From Rhizobium sp. AC27/96 (GTDB taxonomy: Bacteria > Pseudomonadota > Alphaproteobacteria > Rhizobiales > Rhizobiaceae), in assembly GCF_001692325.1 (NCBI RefSeq), contig NZ_LXKN01000075.1:124001-188000 (forward strand): a stretch of DNA of 64,000 nucleotides. Direction: 5' to 3'. Position 1 is the stretch's first letter; the number at the start of each line of letters is the position of its first letter. The notes under the pieces were generated by a model, which saw only the letters and a program-made list of their open reading frames with translations, had not been told where the DNA came from and did no database searches. The translations under genes were made by a program, and so were the position numbers. This document shows positions 41,813 to 50,871 of this stretch, piece by piece.

Positions 41813-42691
41813 TCAAGAATTGCGAAAGCTCTGCCAGGCGCTCTCGAAGCGCCTGAGATTTTCAGCTGTATAGGAAGAATAATCGAATTCGATGTCGGAA
41901 TGGATTTCCGAAACCATGCTCCACATCGTCTCGCGCAGGAGGGACGCGCATTTCATCGCCTGATAACGCCGGCGCAGATTGTCGTCTGCTGGCGCTTCGA
42001 AATAAGCCTCCAGCATCGCCGCTTCCTGCGCTACGGAAAATTCATTGTTGGAGGCGAGGCCACCGAGGTCGAAAAGTGGCGTGTTGAAGCCGGCATAATC
42101 CCAATCGATCAGCCAGAGCCGCTTGCCGTCATCGAGGAAATTCGCCGCCAGCAGATCATTGTGGCCGAAGGCGATCTCGAAAGGCCCAGCTTCGCGCTCA
42201 AGCTGCTCGGCAATATCGAGAAAGGAAGCCAATAGCAGCTTGTGCTGGCTGCCGCCGGCATCGAGCGTGGCCGCATAGTCTCTGATCACATGAAAGACCC
42301 AGAAAATCGCCGCCGGCCCGCGAAAATGCCTGCCAATATCGCGATGACAGGAGCGGACTAGGCGCACGATGCGCGCCATCATCGCCGGCTGGCGAATGTC
42401 GTCGGCGGAGAGCGGCTTCGCGTCGATATAGTCAAGCACCATGATACCAGGCTGATGATGAATGACAGCTGGAGAAAGGCCAGCCGCGTGCGCAGCCCTG
42501 CTCGCCGCCACCTCATTGCCGCGGCTGATATGATGAACCGGAATGTCAGACCCAAGCCTTACGACGAAGCGTCGTCCGCCATTGCTGACCAGATAATTGC
42601 GATTGGTAATGCCACCCACCAGCGGGGCGATGTCGATCGGCCCGCGCCAAATATCGAGAGACTGTATCCTGTCTTCCGGCGTTACGATCAT
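41813..42691 (-). CDS. Choline/ethanolamine kinase-like phosphotransferase
   Basis: A 292-residue member of the aminoglycoside-phosphotransferase superfamily, choline kinase branch. Catalytic motifs are visible: FGHNDLLAANFL (the H-D-N catalytic loop) and LIDWDYAGFN (the magnesium aspartate), following an N-lobe with PLVGGITNRNYLV. The start ATG 42691 is preceded by GGAGG. It is the first gene of a two-gene operon with the GcvT-fused oxidoreductase and reads away from a DeoR regulator gene. Whether it phosphorylates choline, thiamine or something else cannot be told. Confidence 0.85.
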   Translation of the reverse strand: MIVTPEDRIQSLDIWRGPIDIAPLVGGITNRNYLVSNGGRRFVVRLGSDIPVHHISRGNEVAASRAAHAAGLSPAVIHHQPGIMVLDYIDAKPLSADDIRQPAMMARIVRLVRSCHRDIGRHFRGPAAIFWVFHVIRDYAATLDAGGSQHKLLLASFLDIAEQLEREAGPFEIAFGHNDLLAANFLDDGKRLWLIDWDYAGFNTPLFDLGGLASNNEFSVAQEAAMLEAYFEAPADDNLRRRYQAMKCASLLRETMWSMVSEIHSDIEFDYSSYTAENLRRFESAWQSFRNS

Positions 42692-43006
42692 TCCCCCTCC
42701 GGCGCCTCTAGCGAGCATCCTTTGGACGAGAAAGGTTCCTTACAATGGCAAAGCTGTCAAGAACCGATCCACAAAATCAAACAGATTCTTGGCTTTTTGT
42801 TGGATTTGCGAATAATTCCCAATTGAATGAGCTATGGATAGTCTAACACGGCGCTTCACCGTAGGTGAGATTTGTCTTAAAAACTCCAGCGTGAGGCGAT
42901 CGGATTCATCTCGCAGAGAGCTTGCTGCCCCCTTGGCACAGGCGCCTGCTCGATCCGGAAGCCATTTGCATATCTTGGGATCGATACCCTCAATAGGATC
43001 AGCACC
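42692..43006. other. Divergent intergenic region before the deoR-type gene
   Basis: A 315-base gap without a supported gene. It should hold the promoters of the kinase-oxidoreductase operon (minus) and of the DeoR-type regulator (plus). An A/T-rich section at about 42770-42840 is the likely promoter core. I see no clear operator repeat. Confidence 0.4.
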
Positions 43007-43816
43007 ATGTCGGGCATATCCCAGCCACCGCTTCACTCCAATCATCGCGAACGCGAGATTCTGGAAGAACTCCGGCTGGCCGGCGGCGCAAGCCGCATCC
43101 AGTTTCTTGCCGAGCGTCTCGGCGTTTCGGAAGAGACGATCCGCCGTAATATCCGCAGCCTGGAAACCAATGGTCTCGTCACCAAGGTCCATGGCGGCGT
43201 TCATATCAAGGACTCGATGATCGAGCCGCCGTTGCATTTGCGCATGAACGAGAATGCCGAGGCCAAGCGGATGATCGCCGCATCCGTCGCCTCGATGATC
43301 GAAGACGGCGATACCCTCTTCCTCGATGTGGGTTCTACCACCGCCTTCATCGCCGTCGCGCTGCAGAAACACCAGAACCTTTTCGTCGTCACCAATGCAC
43401 TATCGGTGGCCCATGCGCTCGCCACCCGCAACGGCAACCGCATCTTCTTCGCCGGCGGTGAACTGCGCGGTCATGATGGTGGCGCCTTCGGAATGGAAGC
43501 GGCCAATTTTCTGCGCCGCTTCAACATACGCCATGCCATCCTCTCGGTCGGCGCGATCAACGCCACCTCGGGCTTCATGCTACATGATCTCGAAGAGGCG
43601 GAATATTCGCGGGAAGCGGTGAGCCGGGCTGAACGCTGCATCATCGTTGCCGACAGTGCCAAGTTCGGGCGCAGCGCCCCGATCATTCTGAGCGAGCCGG
43701 AAACCTTCGACGTCCTCGTCACCGACGAGGCCCCACCCGCCGACATCAACGCCATGCTGGAGCGCAACGCGATCGAACTCGTCGTCGCCAACCGGCAGCG
43801 GGCCGAGCGGCGCTAG
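43007..43816 (+). CDS. DeoR-family transcriptional regulator
   Basis: A 269-residue repressor. The winged helix-turn-helix is at residues 13-66 (REREILEELRLAGGASRIQF, LGVSEETIRRNIRSLETNG), followed by the sugar-phosphate-sensing DeoRC domain with LFLDVGSTTAFIAVAL and RCIIVADSAKFGR. It is divergent from the kinase/GcvT-oxidoreductase operon and may regulate it; DeoR sensors usually bind phosphorylated metabolites, which fits a kinase in the target operon. This link is inference. Confidence 0.9.
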   Translation: MSGISQPPLHSNHREREILEELRLAGGASRIQFLAERLGVSEETIRRNIRSLETNGLVTKVHGGVHIKDSMIEPPLHLRMNENAEAKRMIAASVASMIEDGDTLFLDVGSTTAFIAVALQKHQNLFVVTNALSVAHALATRNGNRIFFAGGELRGHDGGAFGMEAANFLRRFNIRHAILSVGAINATSGFMLHDLEEAEYSREAVSRAERCIIVADSAKFGRSAPIILSEPETFDVLVTDEAPPADINAMLERNAIELVVANRQRAERR

Positions 43817-43838
43817 GCTTATTCATCGGAGATCGGTG

Positions 43839-44786
43839 TTATCCGGCATTCTCGGCACCAGCCGGTTCGTTCCGCTCATCCGGATCGAAACTGGTGAATT
43901 TGCGATAGCTCTTGCACATGGCCTCCAAGGTCAGCGCCGCCTTGCTCGCATGGCGCTCCTTGTGGCGCAGCAGGCGGAAGCTGCGCGCCGGCAGATCGAA
44001 GGACGCCTGAACCAGCAATCCCTGCCCGAGATAGGCTTTCGCCGCCGCGCTGGAAATGGCGGCTGCGCTCTGGCCCAGGCAAACCGCCGAGAGAACGGCT
44101 TCGTTCGACGGCAGCACCAGCGCAACATCGAGATCGGCTGGTGGAGCACCAAGCTTGGCGATCGCATTCTCGAATTCGGAGCGGGTGCCCGAGCCTTCCT
44201 CGCGCATCACCCAGGATGTGCCGGCGGCGAGTTCGGCCCCGGTTAATTGCCGCCCATCCGCCCAGGGATGGTTCGGCGGGACGACGATAACAAGCGCATC
44301 CTGCGCGACGATCTTCATCGACAGTGCCGGCGCGTCCACTTCCCCCTCGATGAAACCGAGTTCCGCTGCGCCATCAATGACGGCTTCGGTGACAGTGCGC
44401 GTGTTGCCGATCGTCAGGTCCAGCTCGATGCCGGGATAATCGCGATGAAACCGCATCAGCAGCGGCGGCAACCAGTAGCTGGCGATGGTCTGGCTCGCAT
44501 AGAGGCTGAGCCGGCCGCGCTGCAATCCAGCAAGTTCGGACAGCATGAGCTCGGCCGAACGCACACGGGCAAGCGTGGCTTTCGCCTCCCCTAAGAAGGA
44601 ACGTCCGGTCTCCGTCAGCTCGATCCGCCGGCCGACACGGTGGAACAGCTCAACCCCGTAATAGGCTTCCAGGTTCTTGATCGCCGAACTCACAGCCGAA
44701 GGCGTGAGGTGAATGGCTTCCGCGGCATGGGTCAGGTGTTCGCGCTCGGCGACGGCGACGAAAATGGCAAGCTGCTCGAAGGTCAT
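43839..44786 (-). CDS. LysR-family regulator (YeiE-like)
   Basis: A 315-residue LysR regulator. The DNA-binding domain is at 1-60 (EQLAIFVAVAEREHLTHAAE, HLTPSAVSSAIKNLEAYYG), and the effector domain includes GRLSLYASQTIASYWLPPLL and VPPNHPWADG. The gene is divergent from a YeiH-type exporter gene, an arrangement found in Escherichia coli (yeiE-yeiH), where YeiE senses sulfite. By analogy it may control the exporter. It ends 23 bases from the DeoR gene stop. Confidence 0.88.
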   Translation of the reverse strand: MTFEQLAIFVAVAEREHLTHAAEAIHLTPSAVSSAIKNLEAYYGVELFHRVGRRIELTETGRSFLGEAKATLARVRSAELMLSELAGLQRGRLSLYASQTIASYWLPPLLMRFHRDYPGIELDLTIGNTRTVTEAVIDGAAELGFIEGEVDAPALSMKIVAQDALVIVVPPNHPWADGRQLTGAELAAGTSWVMREEGSGTRSEFENAIAKLGAPPADLDVALVLPSNEAVLSAVCLGQSAAAISSAAAKAYLGQGLLVQASFDLPARSFRLLRHKERHASKAALTLEAMCKSYRKFTSFDPDERNEPAGAENAG

Positions 44787-44802
44787 GGGAAATCATTCTA
44801 AT

Positions 44803-44825
44803 TTATCGAACGAAACGTAGGATAA
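44803..44825. promoter_or_regulatory. Possible LysR binding site in the yeiE-yeiH-like gap
   Basis: TTATC (44803-44807) and GATAA (44821-44825) form an inverted repeat with a 13-nt spacer, and ATCGAA (44805-44810) / TTCGAT (44828-44833) overlap it. LysR sites are typically loose dyads of this size located in divergent gaps. The evidence is the symmetry only. Confidence 0.35.
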
Positions 44826-44902
44826 TATTCGATGGATGTCCACATCGACAGATGAGACTTTCCCACCGTCAGCAAGTCATAACAAAAGATCGACGGTAAG
44901 AC

Positions 44903-45925
44903 ATGCCCCTCGTCCAACGCGCAAACAAAATCCTCCCCGGTCTCGCACTCACCTGTGCCGTCGCAGTTGTCGCCTATGCCGGCGAACATGCGGAACTCAG
45001 CCTCCTTGGCGGCCGTTGGATCGAGAGCCTGGTGATCGCCATCGCCCTTGGCATTGCCGTCTGCACCATCAAGCCGTTGAAGCCTAGCATGCGGCCGGGC
45101 ATCGATTTCAGCGCCAAGATCCTGCTGGAAATCGCCATCGTCCTTCTTGGCGCATCCATAAGCCTTTCGGCAGTACGTGGAGCGGGCGTCTGGCTGATCG
45201 CCGGCATCGCCATCGTTGTCGTTCTGTCGATTGCCGCGACCTATTTGATCGGACGGCTGCTCGGCCTGCCGCCGAAGCTGGCAACGCTGATTGCCTGCGG
45301 CAATTCGATATGCGGCAACTCCGCCATCGTCGCCGTCGCGCCTGTGATCGAGGCCGATTCGCAGGAGATTGCCGCAGCCCTCGCCTTCACGGCCGTGCTG
45401 GGCATTGCCGCCGTCTTTCTACTGCCGTTCCTCTACTTCTATTTCGGCATGAGCGTGCCGCAATATGGAACGCTCGCCGGCCTGACCGTCTATGCAGTCC
45501 CGCAGGTGCTCGCAGCAACCGCTCCTGTCGGTCTACTAGCCGTCCAGACCGGCACACTGGTCAAGCTTGTCCGCGTCCTGATGCTCGGCCCTGTCATCTT
45601 CATGCTCGGCATCCTCACCAAAGTCGAGACGACAGATGCGAACGGCCGCAGCGGCCATCATCACTCGCTGGTTCCGTGGTTCATTTGCGGCTTCCTCGGG
45701 CTGATGGCAATGCGCTCCTTCGGCCTCATCCCGGATGCTTTGGTCGCACCGATGCAATTGGTCTCAAGCATCCTGACCGTTATCGCCATGGCCGCACTCG
45801 GTCTATCGGTGAATATCCGTTCCGTTGCGCATGCCGGCGGCCGCGTGATCGTCGCCGCCACGCTGTCGCTGCTGATGCTGGGTGTCATCAGTTACGGTCT
45901 GATCGTCGCCTTGCAGATTCAGTAG
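44903..45925 (+). CDS. yeiH: YeiH-family putative sulfate/sulfonate exporter
   Basis: A 340-residue inner-membrane protein with about ten membrane segments of the Cons_hypoth698 (YeiH/PSE) family. Signature pieces are ILLEIAIVLLGASISLSAV and the conserved IACGNSICGNSAIVAVAPVI at about residues 131-150. The family has been linked to sulfate, sulfite or taurine-derived sulfur export; the solute is not fixed. It is under probable control of the divergent LysR gene. Its last 38 bases overlap the 3' end of the GGDEF-EAL gene on the other strand. Confidence 0.88.
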   Translation: MPLVQRANKILPGLALTCAVAVVAYAGEHAELSLLGGRWIESLVIAIALGIAVCTIKPLKPSMRPGIDFSAKILLEIAIVLLGASISLSAVRGAGVWLIAGIAIVVVLSIAATYLIGRLLGLPPKLATLIACGNSICGNSAIVAVAPVIEADSQEIAAALAFTAVLGIAAVFLLPFLYFYFGMSVPQYGTLAGLTVYAVPQVLAATAPVGLLAVQTGTLVKLVRVLMLGPVIFMLGILTKVETTDANGRSGHHHSLVPWFICGFLGLMAMRSFGLIPDALVAPMQLVSSILTVIAMAALGLSVNIRSVAHAGGRVIVAATLSLLMLGVISYGLIVALQIQ

Positions 45926-47720
45926 CGCGCCCACCGCCGGCAACGGCGGATCGGCGCCTGCCTGGTGCAGGAGCCGGTTTCAGCAGTGCCGCAATCTCGT
46001 TTTCGGGGGCAGGATAGCCGATGGCATAACCCTGAAGCTCGTCGCAACCGAGGTCCGCCAGAATACGGGCATGTTCCTCGGTCTCGACACCCTCGGCAAC
46101 GACTTCGACATTCAGGGCGCGCGCGATTTCGACGATCGAACCAACGAGGCGGCGCTGCTCTTCCGAGACCGTGACGGCCGTCACCAATTGCCGATCGATC
46201 TTCAGCCGTTTCGGCTTCAGCTTGACCAGGCCGATCAGCGAGGCATGACCCGAACCGAAGTCGTCGATCTCGATATCGATGCCCATCTGTTTGATCCCGT
46301 CGATATTGGCGAGCACCCGATCGTCGGGGTCATCGAGGAAGATGGTTTCCACCAGTTCGAAAGCGATGGCACGCGGCGGTATCTTCAGTGCCTGCAATCC
46401 CTCGATCAAATCGTGATCGGCGAGCCGGCGGCCGGAAATATTGACGGCGACACGTGGCGGCTCGACACCCTGCGACACCCAGGCGGCGCGGTCGGCAAGC
46501 ACACGCGTCAGCACGGCCGCGTCGATCTCGGCGGTAAGCCCATATTCCTCGGCCAGCTTGAGGAACGCCACCGGAGACAGCAATCCCTTCTCCGGATGCC
46601 GCCAGCGCGCCAAGGCCTCCAGCCCGACGATACGGCGGCTGCGTGCGTCCACCTGAATCTGATAGAATGGCTCGATCTGCTGCAGCATCGGCGCAAGCCG
46701 CAGCTCGTCGGCCAACCGACGCTCCGCATGCAGATCTGCCTGCAGCTCCGGCGTGAAGAACTCGACGCGGTTGCGGCCGAGCTTCTTGGCCTGGAAAAGC
46801 GCGACATCGGATTCGGCCAGCAGGCTGCCCGCATTGTCGGACCGGCTCGACGCCACCCCGATGGATGCACCGATCCGAAGCATGTCATTGCCGAAGCGCA
46901 CTTCGCGCCGCAGCCGCGAGAGAATGTCGTCGGCGATGGCCTCCAGCCTCTCGGCATTTCCGACGTTGACCAACACGGCCACGAACTCGTCGCCGCCTAT
47001 ACGCGCGACGAGATCGCCGGCGGTGATCGCCGCTGAAATGCGGGCAGCCGCGCTCTGCAACGTCGCATCACCCGCCGCATGGCCCCATTTGTCGTTGATC
47101 TCCTTGAAGCCGTCGAGATCGATTTGAAGCACACCCAAGGTCTCGACATCCGAAGCCTTGCGCAGTTCGGCCAGCCGCCGGTCGAAATAACGCCGGTTGG
47201 GAAGGCCGGTCAGGTAATCATGGTCGGCGGCATATTCGATACGGGCGCGGCTTTGTTCGAGCGCCACGGCCCGCGCCTCGGCGATCGCCGTCTGGCTGGT
47301 CAGTTCACGATTGAGCTGGACGTCGGCGGTGACATCCCATTCCGCGCCGATAAAGGATGGCGAACCGTCGTGATCCTCATAGAAATGCGCACTGGAGCGC
47401 AGATGGCGTATCTCTCCGCTGGGCAGAACGATGCGAAACTGGGAATTATAGAAGCCGCGCCCATCGAGAGCGATCTGGAAGTCGTTGACCGCCTTCTCGA
47501 CATCCTCGGGATATAGCGCCTTCATCCAGACGTCGGACGATACCTTGCGATCCTGCAGGCCGGTTCCATAGAGCCGATGCATCTGCTGGTCCCAGAGCAA
47601 TTCCTTGTCATTGACGTTGTGTTGCCAGACGCCGATTTGAGACGCCTCAAGCGCCAGCTCCAACCTTCTTAAAAGGTCCTGGAACTCTTCTTCGGTTCGC
47701 CCTGATGCCGTCTCTGCCAA
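45888..47720 (-). CDS. PAS-GGDEF-EAL cyclic di-GMP enzyme
   Basis: A 610-residue cytoplasmic protein: PAS sensor (about 15-135), GGDEF domain (about 165-325) with intact RIGGDEFVAVL at 240-250, and EAL domain (about 335-585). The EAL residues needed for phosphodiesterase activity all appear: E in LEALARWRHP (368), N in VAVNISGRR, E in FELVETIFL, the DD in IEIDDFGSGHAS, K in LKIDRQLV, E in AEGVETEE and Q in LQGYAIGYP. It could therefore make and break cyclic di-GMP. A basic disordered tail (RRRSAVAGGGRATESARRR) ends the protein, and it overlaps the yeiH-like gene at the 3' end. Confidence 0.92.
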   Translation of the reverse strand: MAETASGRTEEEFQDLLRRLELALEASQIGVWQHNVNDKELLWDQQMHRLYGTGLQDRKVSSDVWMKALYPEDVEKAVNDFQIALDGRGFYNSQFRIVLPSGEIRHLRSSAHFYEDHDGSPSFIGAEWDVTADVQLNRELTSQTAIAEARAVALEQSRARIEYAADHDYLTGLPNRRYFDRRLAELRKASDVETLGVLQIDLDGFKEINDKWGHAAGDATLQSAAARISAAITAGDLVARIGGDEFVAVLVNVGNAERLEAIADDILSRLRREVRFGNDMLRIGASIGVASSRSDNAGSLLAESDVALFQAKKLGRNRVEFFTPELQADLHAERRLADELRLAPMLQQIEPFYQIQVDARSRRIVGLEALARWRHPEKGLLSPVAFLKLAEEYGLTAEIDAAVLTRVLADRAAWVSQGVEPPRVAVNISGRRLADHDLIEGLQALKIPPRAIAFELVETIFLDDPDDRVLANIDGIKQMGIDIEIDDFGSGHASLIGLVKLKPKRLKIDRQLVTAVTVSEEQRRLVGSIVEIARALNVEVVAEGVETEEHARILADLGCDELQGYAIGYPAPENEIAALLKPAPAPGRRRSAVAGGGRATESARRRSDRN

Positions 47721-47849
47721 AGAGCTCCACCCCCTTCGGAAATTGGAGAGATTACATAAATGCTACTCAATAGATTTGCACTACTGCCTTTCGCGAACTT
47801 TAACGACGGCCCGAGCGGCTATCTGCCAACAGTTTGCGCCAAAATGCCA

Positions 47850-49634
47850 CTAGTGATTATGCCTGGGCGGTATGGCCGCGAGATTGCGAAACTCGGCAGC
47901 GCCTTCAAGCACGGCGCCATCGGAAAGCTGCGTGACCGAACGGCGATAGATGCGCTGCCACGGCGTCGAGTCCGGCGGGACTGGCGGTATGCCATCGCCC
48001 TTGCGGCGCTCGATCTCCGCCTCTTCCACCAGCATGTCGCAACGGCCATGATTGAAGTCGATACGGATGATGTCGCCGGTCCTCAGCCAGGCAAGGCCGC
48101 CGCCGGCAGCGCTCTCCGGCGAGGCATTGAGGATCGAGGGACTGTCGGCGGTGCCCGACTGGCGCCCGTCGCCGATTGTGGGCAGGCTGCGGATGCCGCG
48201 CTTCAAGAGCGCATCCGGCGGCTGCATGTTCACCACTTCGGCCGACCCCGGCCAGCCGATCGGCCCTGCTCCGCGGATGACGAGGATCGTCCGCTCGTCG
48301 ATCCCCAGATCGGCGTCGTTGATGCGCTTGTGATAATCCTCTGATCCGTCGAAGACCACGGCCCGCCCCTCGAACATGCCTTCGTGGCCCGGCTCCTGCA
48401 GATAACGGCTGCGGAATTCCTCGGAGATAACGCTCATCTTCATGATGGCGAAATCGAACAGATTACCCTTCAGCACGAGAAAACCGGCGCGCTCCTTCAA
48501 GGGCTCGGCAAACGGGAGGATGACTTCGCGATCCGTCGCCTCCCTGCCCTTAAGATTTTCCGCCATCGTCTTGCCGGTCACGGTCGGACAGCTTCCGTCG
48601 AGCTTATCGGCCTGCAGTAGCTCCCACATGATGGCGGGGACACCGCCGGCGCGATGGAAGCGCTCGCCGAGATAGGCGCCCGCCGGCTGCACATTGGCAA
48701 GCAGCGGAATGTCGAAACCATGCACCTGCCAGTCATCCGGGTGAAGTTCGACGCCGGCATGCTTGGCCATGGCAGCCAGATGTGGCTGCGCATTGGTCGA
48801 TCCGCCGATGGCGGAATTGACGCGAATGGCATTGAGAAAAGCCTGACGCGTCAGCACGTCGGATGGCTTCATGTCTTCAAGCACAAGTTCGACGGCACGG
48901 CGGCCGGTGCGATAGGCCATCTGCCCACGTTCGCGATAGGCACCGGGAATGGCGGCACAGCCGGTCAATGACATGCCGAGCGCCTCGGCCATGGCATTCA
49001 TCGTCGAGGCCGTTCCCATCGTATTGCAATGGCCGATCGAGGGCGCCGAGGCGAGAGACGCCTCCATGAACTCCTCTTCGTCGATCTCTCCAGCCGCCAG
49101 CTTGCGGCGCGAACGCCAGATCACTGTACCGGAGCCGGCAAGTTCGCCATCGTGCCAGCCGTCAAGCATCGGGCCGCCGGAGAGCACGATCGCCGGAATG
49201 TTGACGGTGGAGGCGGCCATCAGCGCCGAGGGGGTGGTCTTGTCGCAGCCGGTAGTGAGCACCACGCCATCGAGCGGATAGCCGTAGAGCACTTCCACCA
49301 GACCGAGATAGGCAAGGTTGCGGTCGAGTGCCGCCGTCGGCCGCTTGCAGTTCTCGAAGATCGGATGGGTCGGGAACTCGATCGGAATGCCGCCGGCATC
49401 GCGGATGCCGTCGCGCACGCGCTTGGCAAGATCGAGATGATGGCGGTTGCAGGGGGTCAGATCGCTGCCGCTCTGGGCAATGCCGATGATCGGCTTGCCC
49501 GAGCGCAACTCTTCCGGCGTGATGCCGTAATTCATGAACCGCTCCAGATAGAGCGCCGTCATATCGATATGATCCGGATTGTCGAACCAGTCCTGCGAAC
49601 GCAGGCGGCGCTTGGATGCACCCTTATCGCTCAT
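47850..49634 (-). CDS. IlvD/Edd-family dehydratase, sugar-acid type
   Basis: Fe-S dehydratase of 594 residues. The cysteine ligands are in SGSDLTPCNRHH, LTTGCDKTTP and SIGHCNTMGTASTMNA, as in the family. The segments ERFMNYGITPEELRSGKPII and TPEELRSGKPIIGIAQSGSD match the arabonate/xylonate (pentonate) dehydratase branch rather than IlvD. The start ATG 49634 has GAGGAAGAG upstream, seven bases after the stop of the dehydrogenase gene; an earlier ATG at 49661 overlaps that gene. The likely role is sugar-acid catabolism with its neighbour. Confidence 0.9.
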   Translation of the reverse strand: MSDKGASKRRLRSQDWFDNPDHIDMTALYLERFMNYGITPEELRSGKPIIGIAQSGSDLTPCNRHHLDLAKRVRDGIRDAGGIPIEFPTHPIFENCKRPTAALDRNLAYLGLVEVLYGYPLDGVVLTTGCDKTTPSALMAASTVNIPAIVLSGGPMLDGWHDGELAGSGTVIWRSRRKLAAGEIDEEEFMEASLASAPSIGHCNTMGTASTMNAMAEALGMSLTGCAAIPGAYRERGQMAYRTGRRAVELVLEDMKPSDVLTRQAFLNAIRVNSAIGGSTNAQPHLAAMAKHAGVELHPDDWQVHGFDIPLLANVQPAGAYLGERFHRAGGVPAIMWELLQADKLDGSCPTVTGKTMAENLKGREATDREVILPFAEPLKERAGFLVLKGNLFDFAIMKMSVISEEFRSRYLQEPGHEGMFEGRAVVFDGSEDYHKRINDADLGIDERTILVIRGAGPIGWPGSAEVVNMQPPDALLKRGIRSLPTIGDGRQSGTADSPSILNASPESAAGGGLAWLRTGDIIRIDFNHGRCDMLVEEAEIERRKGDGIPPVPPDSTPWQRIYRRSVTQLSDGAVLEGAAEFRNLAAIPPRHNH

Positions 49635-49641
49635 CTCTTCC

Positions 49642-50526
49642 TCAAGCCTTTCCTTGGCCATTCTTGTCTTCCAGATACTGCAGCAACCCGCTGTGATCCT
49701 GCTCGCCACCGCCATTTTCGACGAATTCCGCAAACTCGGCCCGGACGGCCTCCGTCAACGGCAGCTGGAGCGAGAGATTCTCGGCTGCGGCAAGGACCGT
49801 ATCGAGATCCTTCAGCTGATTGCGGGCGGTTCCGCCCGGCTCGAAATTGCGCTCGATCATGCGCTGGCCGTGCAGCTCCAGGATCCTGCTTTCGGCAAAA
49901 CCACCGCGAATGGCGGCTCGAAATGCCTCGCGAGAGCCACCGCCCGCTTCGACAAGCAGCATCGCCTCGGCAACGGCGCCGATGGTCACCGCGACGATCT
50001 GCTGATTTCCGAGCTTGGCAAGCTGACCGGTGCCGCTTGGGCCGACGCGGGTCACACGACCAAGCGGCGCCATGATATCGCGAACACTGTCTATGACGTC
50101 GGCATCGCCGCCGGCCATGATTGCCAGCGTCCCGGCCGCAGCACCGACCACGCCGCCGGACACCGGCGCATCGATATGCCTGATACCGCGCTCCGCAAGC
50201 TTGAATGCATGTTCGCGGGCAATCGCCGGCGGTATCGAGCTATTGTCGATGACGACGGCTCCAGATTCCAGCGCATCAGCCACTCCGCTACCGAACAGGA
50301 CTTCGCTGACGGCACCGCCATTGGTGAGCATGGTGAAGACGATCGATGCCCCCCTTGCCGCCTCTGAGGCAGTAACTGCGACGGTCGCGCCATGCTCAGC
50401 GAGCGGATCGGCCTTGCTGCGGTCGCGATTCCAGACGGTAAGCGGAAAGCCGGCATCAAGAAGCCGCCGTGCCATCGGCGCTCCCATCAATCCCGTCCCG
50501 AGAAAAGCGATCTTTCTGCCGCTCAC
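49642..50526 (-). CDS. NAD(P)-dependent beta-hydroxyacid dehydrogenase (3-HIBADH/tartronate semialdehyde reductase family)
   Basis: A 294-residue dehydrogenase from the GTG start at 50526, chosen because GGAGG lies eight bases upstream. The nucleotide-binding motif IAFLGTGLMGAPMARRLLDA opens the protein, HIDAPVSGGVVGAAAGTL is the substrate loop and the catalytic lysine is in GTGQLAKLGNQQ. It is upstream of the sugar-acid dehydratase in one operon. A hydroxyisobutyrate, tartronate semialdehyde or sugar-acid substrate are all possible. Confidence 0.88.
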   Translation of the reverse strand: MSGRKIAFLGTGLMGAPMARRLLDAGFPLTVWNRDRSKADPLAEHGATVAVTASEAARGASIVFTMLTNGGAVSEVLFGSGVADALESGAVVIDNSSIPPAIAREHAFKLAERGIRHIDAPVSGGVVGAAAGTLAIMAGGDADVIDSVRDIMAPLGRVTRVGPSGTGQLAKLGNQQIVAVTIGAVAEAMLLVEAGGGSREAFRAAIRGGFAESRILELHGQRMIERNFEPGGTARNQLKDLDTVLAAAENLSLQLPLTEAVRAEFAEFVENGGGEQDHSGLLQYLEDKNGQGKA

Positions 50527-50871
50527 AGCGACGTCCTCCGAATTATAAGCATGTGAAACCTGCAACGTTGCAGCGGTCATTCAACCCAGCCGACCCGACA
50601 ACAACCGCATGCACACCACTATCCCTAGTCTTGGGTGCCGATGGGCAGCTCCCCATGCCCCCGTACACGTCAACCAACTCACCCAAGAGCTTGATAAACC
50701 TATGGTGACCGCATGCAAAGGAAATCCGTGCGCATGCGACAAATTCTGTCAGCAACCGAACACGCGGCCAAGCAGCGGCCCGAAAATTGGGCCGGTACAA
50801 AAGAAAAAGGCGGGACCTTGCGGTCCCGCCCATGGGGTGTCGAGCACTGGAGTACCGCTCGGCACGGCCCC
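50527..50871. other. Intergenic region between the dehydrogenase and RND genes
   Basis: This 345-base gap has the dehydrogenase promoter near its left end and the RND terminator (50800-50830) at its right end. No gene is supported. Confidence 0.5.
50800..50830 (-). terminator. Rho-independent terminator of the RND operon
   Basis: GGCGGGACC (50809-50817) pairs with GGTCCCGCC (50822-50830) across a 4-nt loop; on the minus strand the stem is followed by TTTTTCTTTT. It lies about 40 bases after the RND pump stop. Confidence 0.85.
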
